Notes: generated by a model from the sequence alone, not told the origin. Positions 9,105 to 17,872 are shown, counted from the first letter of the stretch. The stretch is 17,921 bases of DNA from Leucogyrophana mollusca (GCA_021014945.1 MU266737.1:1-17921), one strand, 5' to 3'. Numbers and translations: made by a program.

Positions 9105-9480
9105 CTTCAGCCTGCGCCGAAGACGATGGAAGAGGAACGTCGTGCAAGATGGGTAAGTTAGCCCAATTGATAGTGTTTACAGATTCGGCATTTAGTTACC
9201 TGCTCGTCCACGAATAGCACCCACCCAGATACACGTCCTCCTGCGCGCCCCACGGCGGTTCGCACACCCTGCGTGGATACCACGCCAGAATCTCAGCACG
9301 TCCCCCAACGCTCTCCTTGGCGACTTCCCCGACGAATCTGGCTAGCCCGTGACAATACGCAAGAGCGGAAGAAGAAAGGAAAGGCCAAAATCAAGGGAGT
9401 ACAGATTAGGAGCCTCGCAGCTGCACCTTTAGCCTTCGAGTCTCAATCGCGGGGATTCAGGCGTATGTGGGTCAACATGC
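9105..9480 (+). other. Basic open stretch between acidic gene and RNase H fragment
   Basis: A frame open from about 9219 to TAA at 9483-9485 is rich in Arg/Pro/Lys (QERKKKGKAKIKG). It could be a downstream exon of the acidic gene or the N-terminal part of the RNase H-like gene. The frames do not match directly: moving from this stretch into the RNase H frame needs a shift near 9460, and I could not place an intron that does it cleanly. Confidence 0.3.
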
Positions 9481-9738
9481 TGTAAATTCAGTCTCGTCTT
9501 CACGGACGGGGCGTGTCTCGATAATGGCAAGGATTATGCCACTGGAATGGGGATCGCGATTGGCCTGGGTGGTGAGGATGTTGACCAGTGGGCCATACCT
9601 ATTGACGACTCAATCGATCCCGGTGCCCCAGGAACAAATCAGCGCGCCGAGCTCGTTGACTACACCACCTTCGCCACGATCAAATCACACCTGACTTTCC
9701 TTGCGAAGCTACCGTTCGCCATTCACGAATTGCTATGA
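9481..9738 (+). pseudogene. RNase H type 1 domain, N-terminal half only
   Basis: The plus frame reads LVFTDGACLDNGKD at about 9493-9534, then GMGIAIGLG, DQWAIPIDDSIDPGAP and NQRAEL at 9637-9654, ending at TGA 9736-9738. TDGA supplies the first catalytic Asp (9505-9507) and QRAEL the catalytic Glu (9649-9651) of RNase H type 1 domains. These domains are frequent in basidiomycete genomes, often as retroelement-derived multicopy genes. After RAELVD the sequence no longer matches, so the later catalytic Asp residues are missing and the domain is about half length. No ATG is evident at the front. The fragment is probably non-functional as a nuclease unless further exons exist that I cannot see. 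Confidence 0.6.
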
Positions 9739-9949
9739 CGAAGAAAGTCTGCCACGTACTGGGGCATTTGTATGTTAGTGTAAAACATAAATGCCTTGAG
9801 GGGCCGGAAGCAAATTTCCTTCTTTATAGAGATAAAGAAATATTAGCCGAACCATCTGGCAATAAATTTACAACCCAGGCATCGTTTCCAAATCCCCCAC
9901 CTACCCATCGGCCAAATTCCTGATCGTAACCCGCCCCTTGCCAGTCCCC

Positions 9950-11781
9950 ATGTCTGCTTATGTGCTCTATAAAACTTTATGCGGGGAAGGCCACAGCAAG
10001 AGTATAAATAGCGTCGCCTTTTCACCTTGTGGAAGGTACCTTGCGGGTGGCGCGGACGACTTGTGTCTCATAATCTGGAATATCCACAATGGTTTTCCGC
10101 TATATCGGTTTACTTTCGAAAGTGCCGTCCGTACGGTGATATGGCATCCGGTCATCAAAGACACCGTCATCAGTGGGTGTGACAACGGTGCTCTTTGTCG
10201 TATGAAAGATTTCTCTGCGGTGAGTTCATTCATTCATTCATTCATTCAATCCGAATACAGAGTCCAATCCAATGGAGCACAGAGAGATTTTTCCCTCAAG
10301 GATATCAACCTGGGAGTCAAGGGCGCCATTCACTGTCTCCACTACGACACCAAAGCTCGATTTCTTGCCATCGCCATCGGCCATCAAGTTCACGTGGCGC
10401 GCGAGAGAGATGGTGGTCAGTCAACCCGTTTGCATCAGCCACTGGTTATCATTTAAAATGGGACACTTATATAGCTGGCGTTCTCAAGGGAGTGGCCCTG
10501 ATTCCCAAGCCTGAAAGCGTCTTGGAAGAGGACTTGGAAGATCGTTGCGTCCGTGTTTGAGGGTGACACTTTTACGAGGACGCCAAATACCTTATTGTTG
10601 CCTATCTCAACCATGGTGTCGTGTGAGTCATTTTTCACTGCAATCCCAGCTTTCCATGACAAGATGATCAAAGAGCTTGGGATGTCCAGAACCGATCCAA
10701 GCTGTGGAAAATTGTCCCCCCTGGGGAATCCCCTCAGATGTAAGGTCGACTCCCTCGCACATGAGAGAAAGCACATCACTTAACAGGCTCTTCGAACACC
10801 AGTGGTAGTTCATCACTTTGTATAGACGTCAAAGCGCTGGCCATTCAAACCATCCAAGGCGAGCTATATATGTACCTCCTGGGTAGCACTGAGCCATCGC
10901 GAGTGTTCAAACCGTAGCCTGGGTCCAACAAAGGCGGTATCATTCTGTCCGCCGTCTTTCTTAATGAAGGCACCACCATTGTTAGCGGAAGCAAGGCCGG
11001 CAACGTGCGCGTGTGGGAAACACAATCCGGTGATCTCTTTCAGATTCTCCCTCATGACGGTGTGTTTGCCGGTGCTCTAAAGTAGATGTTCTTTGACACG
11101 CTCACCATAGACGACGTTATCCAATCTTTGTCCGTGAGTCCCCTCTCTATCGAGTGGTAAACAGCAGCTGATTTGCGGCGTTAGTGTCATCAAGGGAAAT
11201 TCAGCTATATCGCAGCCGGTTCTGCTCGGAAGGGGCAGGAAACATACATCAAGATATGGCGAGCGAAAATAGGTATACCAGAAGTTGTTTCATCGTATGT
11301 CTGATTTGAATCTCCTGTAGATGTTGCCACTGGAACCAACTCTGTAGTTTGACTCTGGTGCAGAATCACTGTGAGATCTACTTTACTGCACGAACGATCA
11401 CTAATACCGTCCTCAGACACACCGATTCATGTTGGATGGACAAGATTACTGGTGCCTAGCATATGCTGTGTGCACTTTATTATCTATCCTTGCCATCGCG
11501 GGGCTAGCAGCGCAGGCGGCTTGGATGCACTTCCCTTGGGCGGCACTTGGTGCTCACTTGGTCATGATCGTGAGTCACTGTATATGCATAATGACTTTGC
11601 GCAACGTGCTGAGCCGGCATAGATCGTGTTCGCTTTCCACCTATGTGTCTCGTTCTTGACCCTTGCTTGGGACTCAGTGACATGCCTTTGGAAATGGGGG
11701 TTGGGGCTTTTCCGCGTCGGCATGATGTTGGCCATTTTTGGGGACAACGCCCCCATATTAAGAAGAGTGGAAGAGCTGTGA
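9950..11781 (+). pseudogene. WD40 repeat protein with C-terminal membrane domain, three nonsense codons
   Basis: Ten exons fit one frame: 9950-10219, 10283-10415, 10475-10622, 10674-10739, 10803-11059, 11111-11133, 11185-11294, 11364-11370, 11417-11569, 11623-11781. The nine introns are 46-69 nt. WD40-type text includes GHSKSINSVAFSPCGRYLA, LIIWNI, YLIVAYLNHGVVAWDV, TTIVSGSKAGNVRVWE, LFQILPHD and YIKIWRAK. The C-terminus has two membrane segments (LLSILAIAGLAAQAAW; IVFAFHLCVSFLTLAW) and ends VEEL. I know this WD40-plus-membrane architecture from Agaricomycete hypothetical proteins. In-frame stops are TGA 10558-10560, TGA 10564-10566 and TAG 10915-10917, which no normal-length intron removes. 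The 7-nt microexon at 11364 is the least certain piece. The start at 9950 was chosen as the first ATG before conserved AYVLYKTL. Confidence 0.75.
10225..10248 (+). repeat. TTCA microsatellite inside an intron
   Basis: Six perfect TTCA units lie within the first intron (10220-10282) of the WD40 gene. The nearer acceptor at 10260 would give a 41-nt intron but break the frame; the acceptor at 10282 keeps it. Slippage here may have lengthened the intron. Confidence 0.85.
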
Positions 11782-12863
11782 AGTATTTGATGTGTGTGAT
11801 TTACCCCATATCAACTGCCCGTATTTCTCTCGGGTCAGGCTGTAGTGCACTCTGATATAGAGATTCGTGTTTATAGCTAAAAGTCCTTGTTGGCGTCAAA
11901 GTCGATTTTTGTGATAGATTAAGCACTGTAGCATCTAATAGTAGTCACAAAAAAGCCCTATATGTGTATGCGGTAGTTCATCGAGGTACGACAGGACGCC
12001 TGCGTGTTCGTTAATGCCCGTTATTGATCACCACACGCAATCACCACACGCTCTCTCCATTCCGTCACCATACACACTCCCTCCCTCCCTAACCTAGCAC
12101 CCGAGCGAAACAGTCACTTACCACTATCGACACCCAAGGCCGGCGATACAATGGCATGCTTCCCCACGACGCCTTTAAGAGGGCCGGGGTGCGGTGGAGG
12201 CAGGGGAGGGGGCAAGGCAGGGGGTGAGGGCGATACAGCCATTGTGGGCGAAAGTTGGCGTAGGTCGGAGATGCTGCTTTCATTTGACCATTCCAGCGAT
12301 TATCTTCTTCGATGACGGTGAAATGGGGTGGAACACGGAGCGTCAAGTCCAGTGCCAGCTATTTTCTCCTAAACAAGAGGGTCAAGTAATACGTGGACGT
12401 TGGCGTGTTGATAGACGGACTGGAGCAGCCCGAGATAGACGATCACGGGGATAGCGGTGGCGATGAGGCACGCACTCTTCCATCAAGACGCCTTCTCGCC
12501 TTCTTTGGCTGGACGACATATGACATCTGGACTCGGACATCCGCTATCGCCCATGTCTCGATGGAGGTTAAGGGATGGACTTACGCTGATGTGGGTGATG
12601 AAGGTATTGAACTGGGGTGCATCAACACGATCTTGCCCTCTCTCCGACTTAATATGCACCAGTGGAAGAATTTCACAGCCAATCCACAATCGCAGTCACG
12701 TGCAATGATAATCTCGTCGCGGAAACGCCTTGCTTTGTGCCACTCCCTATGTCCTTTGTCAATTGTCGCAATGTCATTAAAAGACGAGGACGGAGCGAGA
12801 TTCTCTCACATCCTTTACATCGTGTCACTCAAGTCTCCAGATTAACCTCGCCACAAACTTGTT
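11782..12863. other. Unresolved gap with only weak coding signals
   Basis: No confident gene. Features seen are a CACACG-rich, pyrimidine-biased segment around 12020-12100, a GC-rich Pro-coding segment on the minus strand near 12180-12240 (listed separately), and overlapping open frames on both strands at 12390-12845. The plus frame at 12393-12845 is the longest (150 codons). On the minus strand 12402-12480 reads as a hydrophobic segment (LIATAIPVIVYLGLLQSV), and 12590-12800 holds another open stretch (FRDEIIIARDCDCGLAVKFF) followed by a GTAAGT donor. I could not link these into one gene. Confidence 0.35.
12122..12242 (-). CDS. Candidate first exon of a Pro-rich protein, partial
   Basis: On the minus strand an ATG at 12242 opens a Pro-rich stretch (MAVSPSPPALPPPLPPPHPG) and then GKHAIVSPALGVDS, ending at a consensus GTAAGT donor at 12121. 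A possible acceptor preceded by ATTAACGAACACGCAG lies about 120 nt further on (near 12000), after which GVLSYLDELP is briefly open before a stop. The exon looks genuine, but the rest of the gene is missing or decayed. Confidence 0.3.
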
Positions 12864-14417
12864 ATGCCAAGGGCCAAACCCACCAAACCCTCCGGAACTG
12901 TTGCCCCCCGTGCACTTATACGCTTGCGTAAGAGGTTGGAGGATTACACTGGATTCAAATTGTCAAAACGTACGTGCATACCTCGACTTTATTTGTCTCA
13001 ATACATGGACTGATCGTCAGCTTCTTTCCAGAAGAAATCAGGAGGGCTAAACGCGATGCGAAGCCCGACCGCCAAATCGTGCCCGAAGAGGCCCCAAATT
13101 TGCCCTCGCCCCCACCCATTCAGCATTTACCCTCGCCCCCACCCACCCAGCAGTCTAGCCTTCGCCGCGATAATGGCTCCTTGACTATCGTCTCCAACAT
13201 GCGCTCTCGTGGGGCTGGGACTGCCACGGCCAACGTAGAAGAGTCCAATGACGAGAATTCATTCTTCAGCGTAGAAGAATCCGATGACGATAATCCATTC
13301 TTTAAGGCTGAAGATAATCAAGTTGCCTCACAGGATAATGGTATGGGAAACGAGGACGATGATATGGGAAATGAGGACGACGATATGGGAATTAGGGACA
13401 GTGATGTGGGAAACGAGGACGATACCATTGGGGTTGAGAAAGCAAGCCACAAGATTATGGTGCGGTCATTTTTGTTTAATGTGGATGTGCCATCTAACTG
13501 AATATGCAAAAGGACAACGTCGATGCAGCCGGGAGTACGAACAGTGACAATGATACTGTGAAGGCGAGCAAGCCTGGTCACGACTTCATAGTGAGCTCAG
13601 CTTCGTTTTCGACTATCGCTACGAACTTTGACTCAGAGTTGTCCAGGATGATGACGACAGCTATCAATTTGGCCATGAGCCTGATGACCAGCTCGTGCAT
13701 AAGTCGGATGACGAATACGATGACGGCGGGAGCATTGATCAGGAGCTTCGCCATTGAGGAAACTACCAGTGCCAAAGTGCATTCTCGTGTAAGCGCGTTG
13801 CTTTTTCGCGTTAGATGGTGAGAGGGTTCCCCCCGAACGTTAGGGCCCAACCTGACTGTGATGTTAGCTGTACTATCGCCGCCTCCATGTTGCTAAATCC
13901 CATGCCGTGCTTCGAAAGTCAGTGGTCCCGGTCATCCGTGAGCTCGGCGTTGAGGGCATGAGCTCTGACGAATCCGACCACCCTTCTAGCAAGGGTGAAG
14001 CCACTTACATGATCCTCCGCAAACCCTGGCGCGCTCCTGCTCTGACCCCATACCTGCACGCATTGGATGCGCTACATCTCAGGCTTAGATATCGCGGCGA
14101 TTACGACGCATCTCCAGGAGCCTGGCCTCATTTCTGGACTACTTCCTTTCAGGACAGCCACCGTCCCGTCACAACTCACCTTCCCAGGAATTTTTACGCA
14201 GACACCTGGCTCAATTCTTGTACTCCATTCGTCCGGGATACACTCTTCGCCCAGCCCCCCTGGCATGACATTGTGCTACCAGAAAACATCATGCAGTGAG
14301 TCTATTCATGCGTCTTCAAGTTTCGGTTAAGATGACCCTTGTCGTAGGGAAGCTAGGAAGTATGATCTCTCTCACCGTGCCACTGTGTGTGGTAAGGCTA
14401 AGGTCCCTGCTACTTAA
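12864..14417 (+). CDS. Lineage-expanded basidiomycete hypothetical protein, acidic N-half, probable frameshift
   Basis: Exons are 12864-12969, 13032-13459, 13513-13590, 13647-13788, 13868-14295 and 14348-14417. Introns are 62, 53, 56, 79 and 52 nt, several with clear CTAAC or CTGAC branch sites. The N-terminus is basic (MPRAKPTKPSG). A Pro-rich segment follows (LPSPPPIQHLPSPPP), then a long acidic tract with four 7-residue repeats (GNEDDDM type). The C-terminal half carries LYYRRLHVAKSH, LGVEGMSSDESDH, RKPWRAPALTPYL and LPRNFYADTW, matching from memory a multicopy family in Agaricomycetes of unknown function. The MSSDESD block is its hallmark. Exon 4 is one base out of phase: the frame must shift near 13750, between IDQELR and IEETTSAKVHSR. 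An alternative 64-nt intron would rescue the frame at the cost of a poor donor and acceptor. So the gene may be intact or newly broken. Confidence 0.65.
13343..13426 (+). repeat. Four 21-bp tandem repeats in the acidic tract
   Basis: Units at 13343-13363, 13364-13384, 13385-13405 and 13406-13426 each encode seven residues, of the form MGNEDDD with variants. The third unit is the most diverged. Phase is kept, so the repeat lengthens the acidic domain without breaking it. Confidence 0.85.
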
Positions 14418-14425
14418 ATGTATAG

Positions 14426-14569
14426 TCAGACGGAATTGCGACATTTGCACAAGACCCTGAGTCATTGCCGATATATGCATGTATTGCGTACCATAATCGA
14501 ATCGAAGAAGCAATCAAAACGTCGGCAGTAAGTCTCAGCCGCGAGCACATCGAGGACGCATTAGAGTAA
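14426..14569 (+). CDS. Possible orphan exon, 47 codons
   Basis: A coding-like frame (GIATFAQDPESLPIYACIAY, then IEEAIKTSAVSLSREHIED) is open from 14426, just after GTATAG, to TAA 14567-14569. A GTAAGT lies inside at 14528. It might be a terminal exon of the preceding gene if a 41-nt intron (14385-14425) is used instead of that gene's TAA at 14415-14417. Otherwise it is a fragment of another gene. No family recognised. Confidence 0.3.
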   Translation, partial: SDGIATFAQDPESLPIYACIAYHNRIEEAIKTSAVSLSREHIEDALE

Positions 14570-15579
14570 TCCAATGACGACCAACGCAGCACACAGATAA
14601 ACGACAGGGGGTAGCGTGAAGCATAGACAGGAATCGAGTGCGATGTAGGTCAAAGGGACGCGAGATGAAAGCTTTCGAGCAGTGTCGACCGAATAAGGAA
14701 GGTTCTACATGATTTGCTTAACGATTGTCGATATGGTCTCTTCTTTCGCACCTCAAGACGTATGAATTGCGTTCTTTCCACTCGCCACCCTGTTGTGCCA
14801 GTGTTAGCCCTCTAGCCGTGCGCAAGGACACCCGTTCATCGATTCTCTACATGTGCCTCTCCTCCTTACCACAATTATGTTCAATTTACCAATGGGCGCG
14901 GATTTCTGGTGAGGTATCATGTACGTATAGGATGTTCGCACCAACTGATGCGGCGCTTTAGACGTCACTGGTCGCCGGTCTGTAGTTTTGTTCGGAATAC
15001 TGGGCAGCGACGACTGCCGCCAGATAATCTACCTCGACCTGTCTCTCAACAGCAACAGTCACGTCAACATGCACCACCGATCCAGCAGAGACTGACCTCG
15101 CATCCATCTTGTTGGACACCCTTCGCTCGGCATCTGTAGCTATTTCAACGTAACCTCGTATATTTAGTCCATTCATTAGCGGTTCCTTCTTGCACCCAGC
15201 CTCCAGCGTAAACGCAAGCAAAAGAATGAAAAGGATGCTATCTCGAGGACATACGGGACTGCAGTGCATCATTGGGATTTGGTGGGGGTGTGAGGGGACG
15301 TGAGGTCGAGGACATCAGGGAGGGAGAAGGTGAGCGGGCAGCGGCGGGCGTCGGTGGTGCGAAAAGTCACGGTATGTCTGCCTCCAGTCCCTTAGGTTGG
15401 TATACTGAGCAACGCACACTATCAAGGTGTCGACCTCACCGCTCAGGTCACAAGCAGCAAAAAACTACTCAGAGGCCGACACGCTCGACTACGCGCTCGG
15501 GTACACTGGCGCAGATGACTACTTCGCAACTGGGTTTCTTGAAGGGCTTTTGTGAGCTTATCATGCAGCTACGCCGTTG
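14570..15579. other. Unresolved stretch with one weak minus-strand ORF
   Basis: No confident gene. A minus-strand frame at 14958-15272 (104 codons, ATG 15272) begins with a signal-like hydrophobic stretch (SILFILLLAFTLEAGC) followed by a Val/Ala-rich region. It could be a small secreted protein, but it lies opposite an equally open plus frame and has no independent support. Around 15440-15550 a plus frame reads YSEADTLDYALGYTGADDYF and FLEGLL up to a TGA, which looks coding and may belong upstream of the next candidate. Confidence 0.3.
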
Positions 15580-15921
15580 ATGTACCACGTATTCATTGCA
15601 TCTCTAGACAACACAACTCGTATAGGACCTTGCCTTGTCTTGAATAACGCTATCCCCGACCCCCAGGTCGTGCCCCTTAAATGTTCACCCAACGATATCA
15701 TTGCCAGCCTTGCACATGGCCTCGAGGAGGCGCACAAGGCGTATGGCGTCCCGTCCTGGGGTACGTTGCATTCCACTCACTCCTGCGCTTGCATCGTATA
15801 CGCTAACCCGCAACACCCACACCCAGGGATCAAATTTGCCACGACGTCCTCCCGTCCCGCTTCCCCTTGCATTCCAACCACTCCCTTCGACTCAACATTC
15901 CCTTCCATCCTGGTACGCTGA
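15580..15921 (+). CDS. Candidate two-exon protein, about 91 aa
   Basis: From ATG 15580, exon 1 runs to 15760. The intron at 15761-15826 (66 nt) has donor GTACGT, branch site CGCTAAC and acceptor CCCAG. Exon 2 ends at TGA 15919-15921. The intron length is a multiple of three, so the unspliced frame is also open. The product begins MYHVFIASLDNTTRIG and contains NDIIASLAHGLEEAHKAYG, a convincing helical stretch. The preceding frame is coding-like up to a TGA at 15550-15552, so this may be the back part of a larger gene interrupted there. Unrecognised family. Confidence 0.35.
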   Translation: MYHVFIASLDNTTRIGPCLVLNNAIPDPQVVPLKCSPNDIIASLAHGLEEAHKAYGVPSWGTLHSTHSCACIVYANPQHPHPGIKFATTSSRPASPCIPTTPFDSTFPSILVR

Positions 15922-16028
15922 GCACTCTGCTATCTCGAGGCGATCCGCGCAAAGGTTCCGGGAGTTGTCAGCAACCCTTCTCTGTCTACGTCGGACGTCC
16001 CTCTCCTTCCTTATCCTCGCATCCAGGA

Positions 16029-16215
16029 TCAGGACTTCCCCCACGCAACCGCGAGATTGGGCGTTGCGAGAACGGTGTCCTGGGCCGGCAAGGTTGATAG
16101 TCGGGGCGTAGTCGTCATTCGATATCCGTGCTCCACGTACCTATCAGGACTTCCCCCACGAGCGCGAGCGCTCGGCGATGTGCTCTCGAACGGTGTTTGG
16201 GTCGGCAAGCCGATT
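16029..16215. repeat. Diverged tandem duplication, about 115-bp period
   Basis: Seventeen identical bases (TCAGGACTTCCCCCACG) start both copies at 16029 and 16144. The copies share further blocks, GAACGGTGT, GGGYCGGCAAG and TTAGTCG-like ends, with several changes between them. Coding potential is unclear. The block lies in a stretch (15922-16500) where I see no gene. Confidence 0.65.
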
Positions 16216-16518
16216 AGTCGACAGTCGGGCTGCGCTTTGCGGACGTGAACCGTAAGTAGAGTCCCCCTCCTCCCCTCCTCCCCACCCCACTAACCCCTCC
16301 CCACTAATATTTCAGACGGATGAAGAGTGGGGCTGTCAACACTCCCGGTGAAGCTTGATAAGGATGTCATAGACAATTGTATGCCCCGAATAGGACTTCT
16401 GTTTCTGGAGGGGTGTTGACGACCGAAATGCTGAAGATTAGATGCCGTAGGCAAGGGGTTGGGGGACAATCAGATCAACAAGCCATAGGGGGATGACGAA
16501 ATGCGGGTTACATACCGG
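16216..16518. other. Short stretch without a supported gene
   Basis: It contains a C-rich run (CCCCTCCTCCCCTCCTCCCC) near 16262-16282 and a CTAATATTTCAG string near 16304-16315 that could be a splice acceptor, but no frame can be extended through it. Confidence 0.3.
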
Positions 16519-16930
16519 TGCTCCTTGTTCTTGTCCTTGTCCTTGTCTTCGTCGTCCATTTAGCTTACTGGCTGATTCATTGTTATTGTCGGTGGCTAAA
16601 TTATAATTTATCTCTACTTGTATCTACTTTACATTGTTCTATTATACTGATGGCGCTTGAAGTTGACTTACCGATGGCGCTGGATGGGGAAGACGCAGAG
16701 ATATATTACTGCCTCATTGTCCCCGACTTCTTATTGGAGCGCATCGGCGAGGCGTGACATGAAATCGTCTTCAACTGCTCCTTGTTCTTGTCCTTGTCCT
16801 TGTCTTCGTCGTCCCGTTCGTCACCTCCATCTAGCTTACTGACTGGTTCAGTGTTATTGTCGGTGGCTAAATTATAATATATCTCTACTTGTATCTACTT
16901 TACATTAATTGTTCTATTACATTGACGATG
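16519..16930 (-). repeat. Direct duplication carrying a CTTGTC microsatellite
   Basis: Copy 1 (about 16519-16654) and copy 2 (about 16776-16930) share an identical 39-bp CTTGTC-rich segment (16519-16557 and 16776-16814) and then about 90 bp of closely similar sequence. Copy 2 has about 14 extra bases after the microsatellite. On the minus strand both read as exon-like text: VEIYYNLATDNNTEPVSKL or its variant, running into an Asp/Lys run (DDEDKDKDKNKE) in copy 2 but into another frame in copy 1. Copy 1 ends at a GTATGT donor. A 48-nt GTAAGT-to-GTAG intron separates the unit from the previous exon. It is best read as a duplicated exon-intron unit of a minus-strand gene. Confidence 0.65.
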
Positions 16931-17180
16931 GTGGAAAGGAATAAGTGGGTTTGGCAGCGGGTGGCGATGATAACGGGCGGCCAATCGGAGTTATAAAACC
17001 CACTTGCCAGAGATGTGGCTGCCTGTGGCTGCCCGCTTCAGTGGCCATTCGAGCTCCGACTGGCCGCCCGATAAAACCGCTGGCACAGCCATCCAAACAC
17101 TCTTTCTCGCTCGTCATCGACCTCGACCTCGAAGCCTCAACCTCAAGTCCCAAAGCAAGCCTGGGCGTTAAGTTAGACAT
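16917..17180 (-). CDS. Candidate N-terminal exon, 87 codons, minus strand
   Basis: ATG 17180 opens a frame (MSNLTPRLALGLEVEASRSR at the start) that reaches TAA at 16917, immediately before the duplicated Asp/Lys unit on the same strand. It could be the first exon of the gene whose later exons are those duplicated units, but no good donor lies near its end. Part of it overlaps the inverted repeat at 16974-17070, which gives the repeated GRP-type text in the peptide. Family not recognised. A plus-strand frame of 131 codons covers the same bases, so the choice of strand is uncertain. Confidence 0.28.
   Translation of the reverse strand: MSNLTPRLALGLEVEASRSRSMTSEKECLDGCASGFIGRPVGARMATEAGSHRQPHLWQVGFITPIGRPLSSPPAAKPTYSFPPSSM
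16943..17070. repeat. Nested inverted repeats
   Basis: Arms 16974-16990 and 17054-17070 match as reverse complements in 16 of 17 positions (CGGGCGGCC core) around a 63-bp loop. A second pair, AAGTGGGTTT at 16943-16952 and AAACCCACTT at 16996-17005, partly interleaves with the first. A TATAAAA string lies at 16992-16998. The structure could be a miniature inverted-repeat element, or a hairpin-forming regulatory site. No target-site duplication was identified. Confidence 0.6.
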
Positions 17181-17598
17181 AGCAATAGATACAATAGGTA
17201 GTAGTCAAACAAAATGTAAACTACAAAGTCGTTTCTACGTACATGTAAAGCCGCAACGCCAGTCATTGAGTGCCAAGCCTTCAACAATAAGAACGATAAC
17301 GACGACAACAAAATTCGTTTTTCAAAGTAGAATCCATTAATGCACTAACCTTTTATGCGTTCTGGTTGTACACTATAGTCCCTTTCCTGGCAGCCTTTGT
17401 GGAACATTGGGTGCGTTTTTGTTCACTGATCCAATGCGTTTTATGATGTCCGCTTGAGTGAGTTCCCATCTCTCCCTTTCTTTTTGCGATATCCTAAACC
17501 ATTCCTACAGACTCGGACTAAGTCTCTGGCCGTCAGTGGCTCTTAATGCTGAAGTCTTTCGCGGCCCAGAGAAGACGTTGCGGTACGCATTCTGAATA
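17181..17598. other. Mostly non-coding, with one isolated intron-like element
   Basis: An intron-like element at 17458-17510 (53 nt, GTGAGT donor, ATCCTAAACC branch-like site, CTACAG acceptor) lies in a stretch with only short open pieces on either side (for example LCGTLGAFLFTDPMRFMM before it). The flanking frames meet stops, so I infer a decayed gene fragment or an intron in the 5' UTR of the gene starting at 17599. Confidence 0.35.
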
Positions 17599-17872
17599 AT
17601 GCCCTATAAGTACAATAACGGCCAATCAAGTAAGTATTTCACAGTGGGTTCGTAGATCGCACTGATGGGGTGTCGTTTTAGTTAACGAATGTGACTCTCA
17701 GAAAACCATCATCCATGAGATCCTCCAAGTCGTCTGCACAAAGGAGACCGGGTTCGTACTGATAGAACAAGTGGTAATTTGTGGGATCGATGACCTGGAT
17801 CATCGTGGGCTCAACTCAACTGTCAATATTGTATTACTCACTCGGCATATACGGTCGGTGCCTAGCACTTGA
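17599..17872 (+). CDS. Two-exon small protein, 73 aa, unknown
   Basis: ATG 17599 starts exon 1 (17599-17629, MPYKYNNGQS). The intron at 17630-17681 (52 nt) has a GTAAGT donor, CACTGAT branch site and TTTTAG acceptor. Exon 2 (17682-17872) stays open to TGA 17870-17872 and includes SQKTIIHEILQVVCTKETGF and GIDDLDHRGLNS. Splice phase is preserved. A second intron-like element at 17458-17510 could lie in its 5' UTR. No family recognised. The product is short and may be a fragment of a larger protein, but the start, splice and stop are all clean. Confidence 0.45.

Noticed and set aside
8570..9147. Long minus-strand frames opposite the acidic gene
   Set aside because: Their Ser/Leu/Arg-rich text mirrors the Asp/Glu/Ser codons of the plus strand, and they lack intron or family support. 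They are shadows.
10220..10260. 41-nt version of the first WD40 intron
   Set aside because: It has good sites but shifts the frame away from the WD40-like continuation (DINLGVKGAIHCL). The 63-nt version ending at 10282 keeps it.
11060..11110. Apparent TAG in the WD40 gene just after GALK
   Set aside because: A 51-nt intron (GTGTGT to CCATAG) removes it and restores a family-like join, LPHDDDVIQ, so it is not counted as a nonsense codon.
9950..11781. Nuclear reassignment of TGA to an amino acid
   Set aside because: Several genes here contain in-frame TGA, but other well-formed models (7883-7885, 17870-17872, end of the WD40 gene) use TGA as their natural stop, and a TAG also interrupts the WD40 gene. 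Decay is the simpler reading.
13284..13850. Alternative plus and minus frames across the acidic tract
   Set aside because: They are low-complexity translations of the GAY/GAR-rich repeat and match no splice structure.
16519..16557. CRISPR-like or minisatellite array in the CTTGTC run
   Set aside because: The units are 6 bp with no spacers. It is a microsatellite inside a duplicated block.
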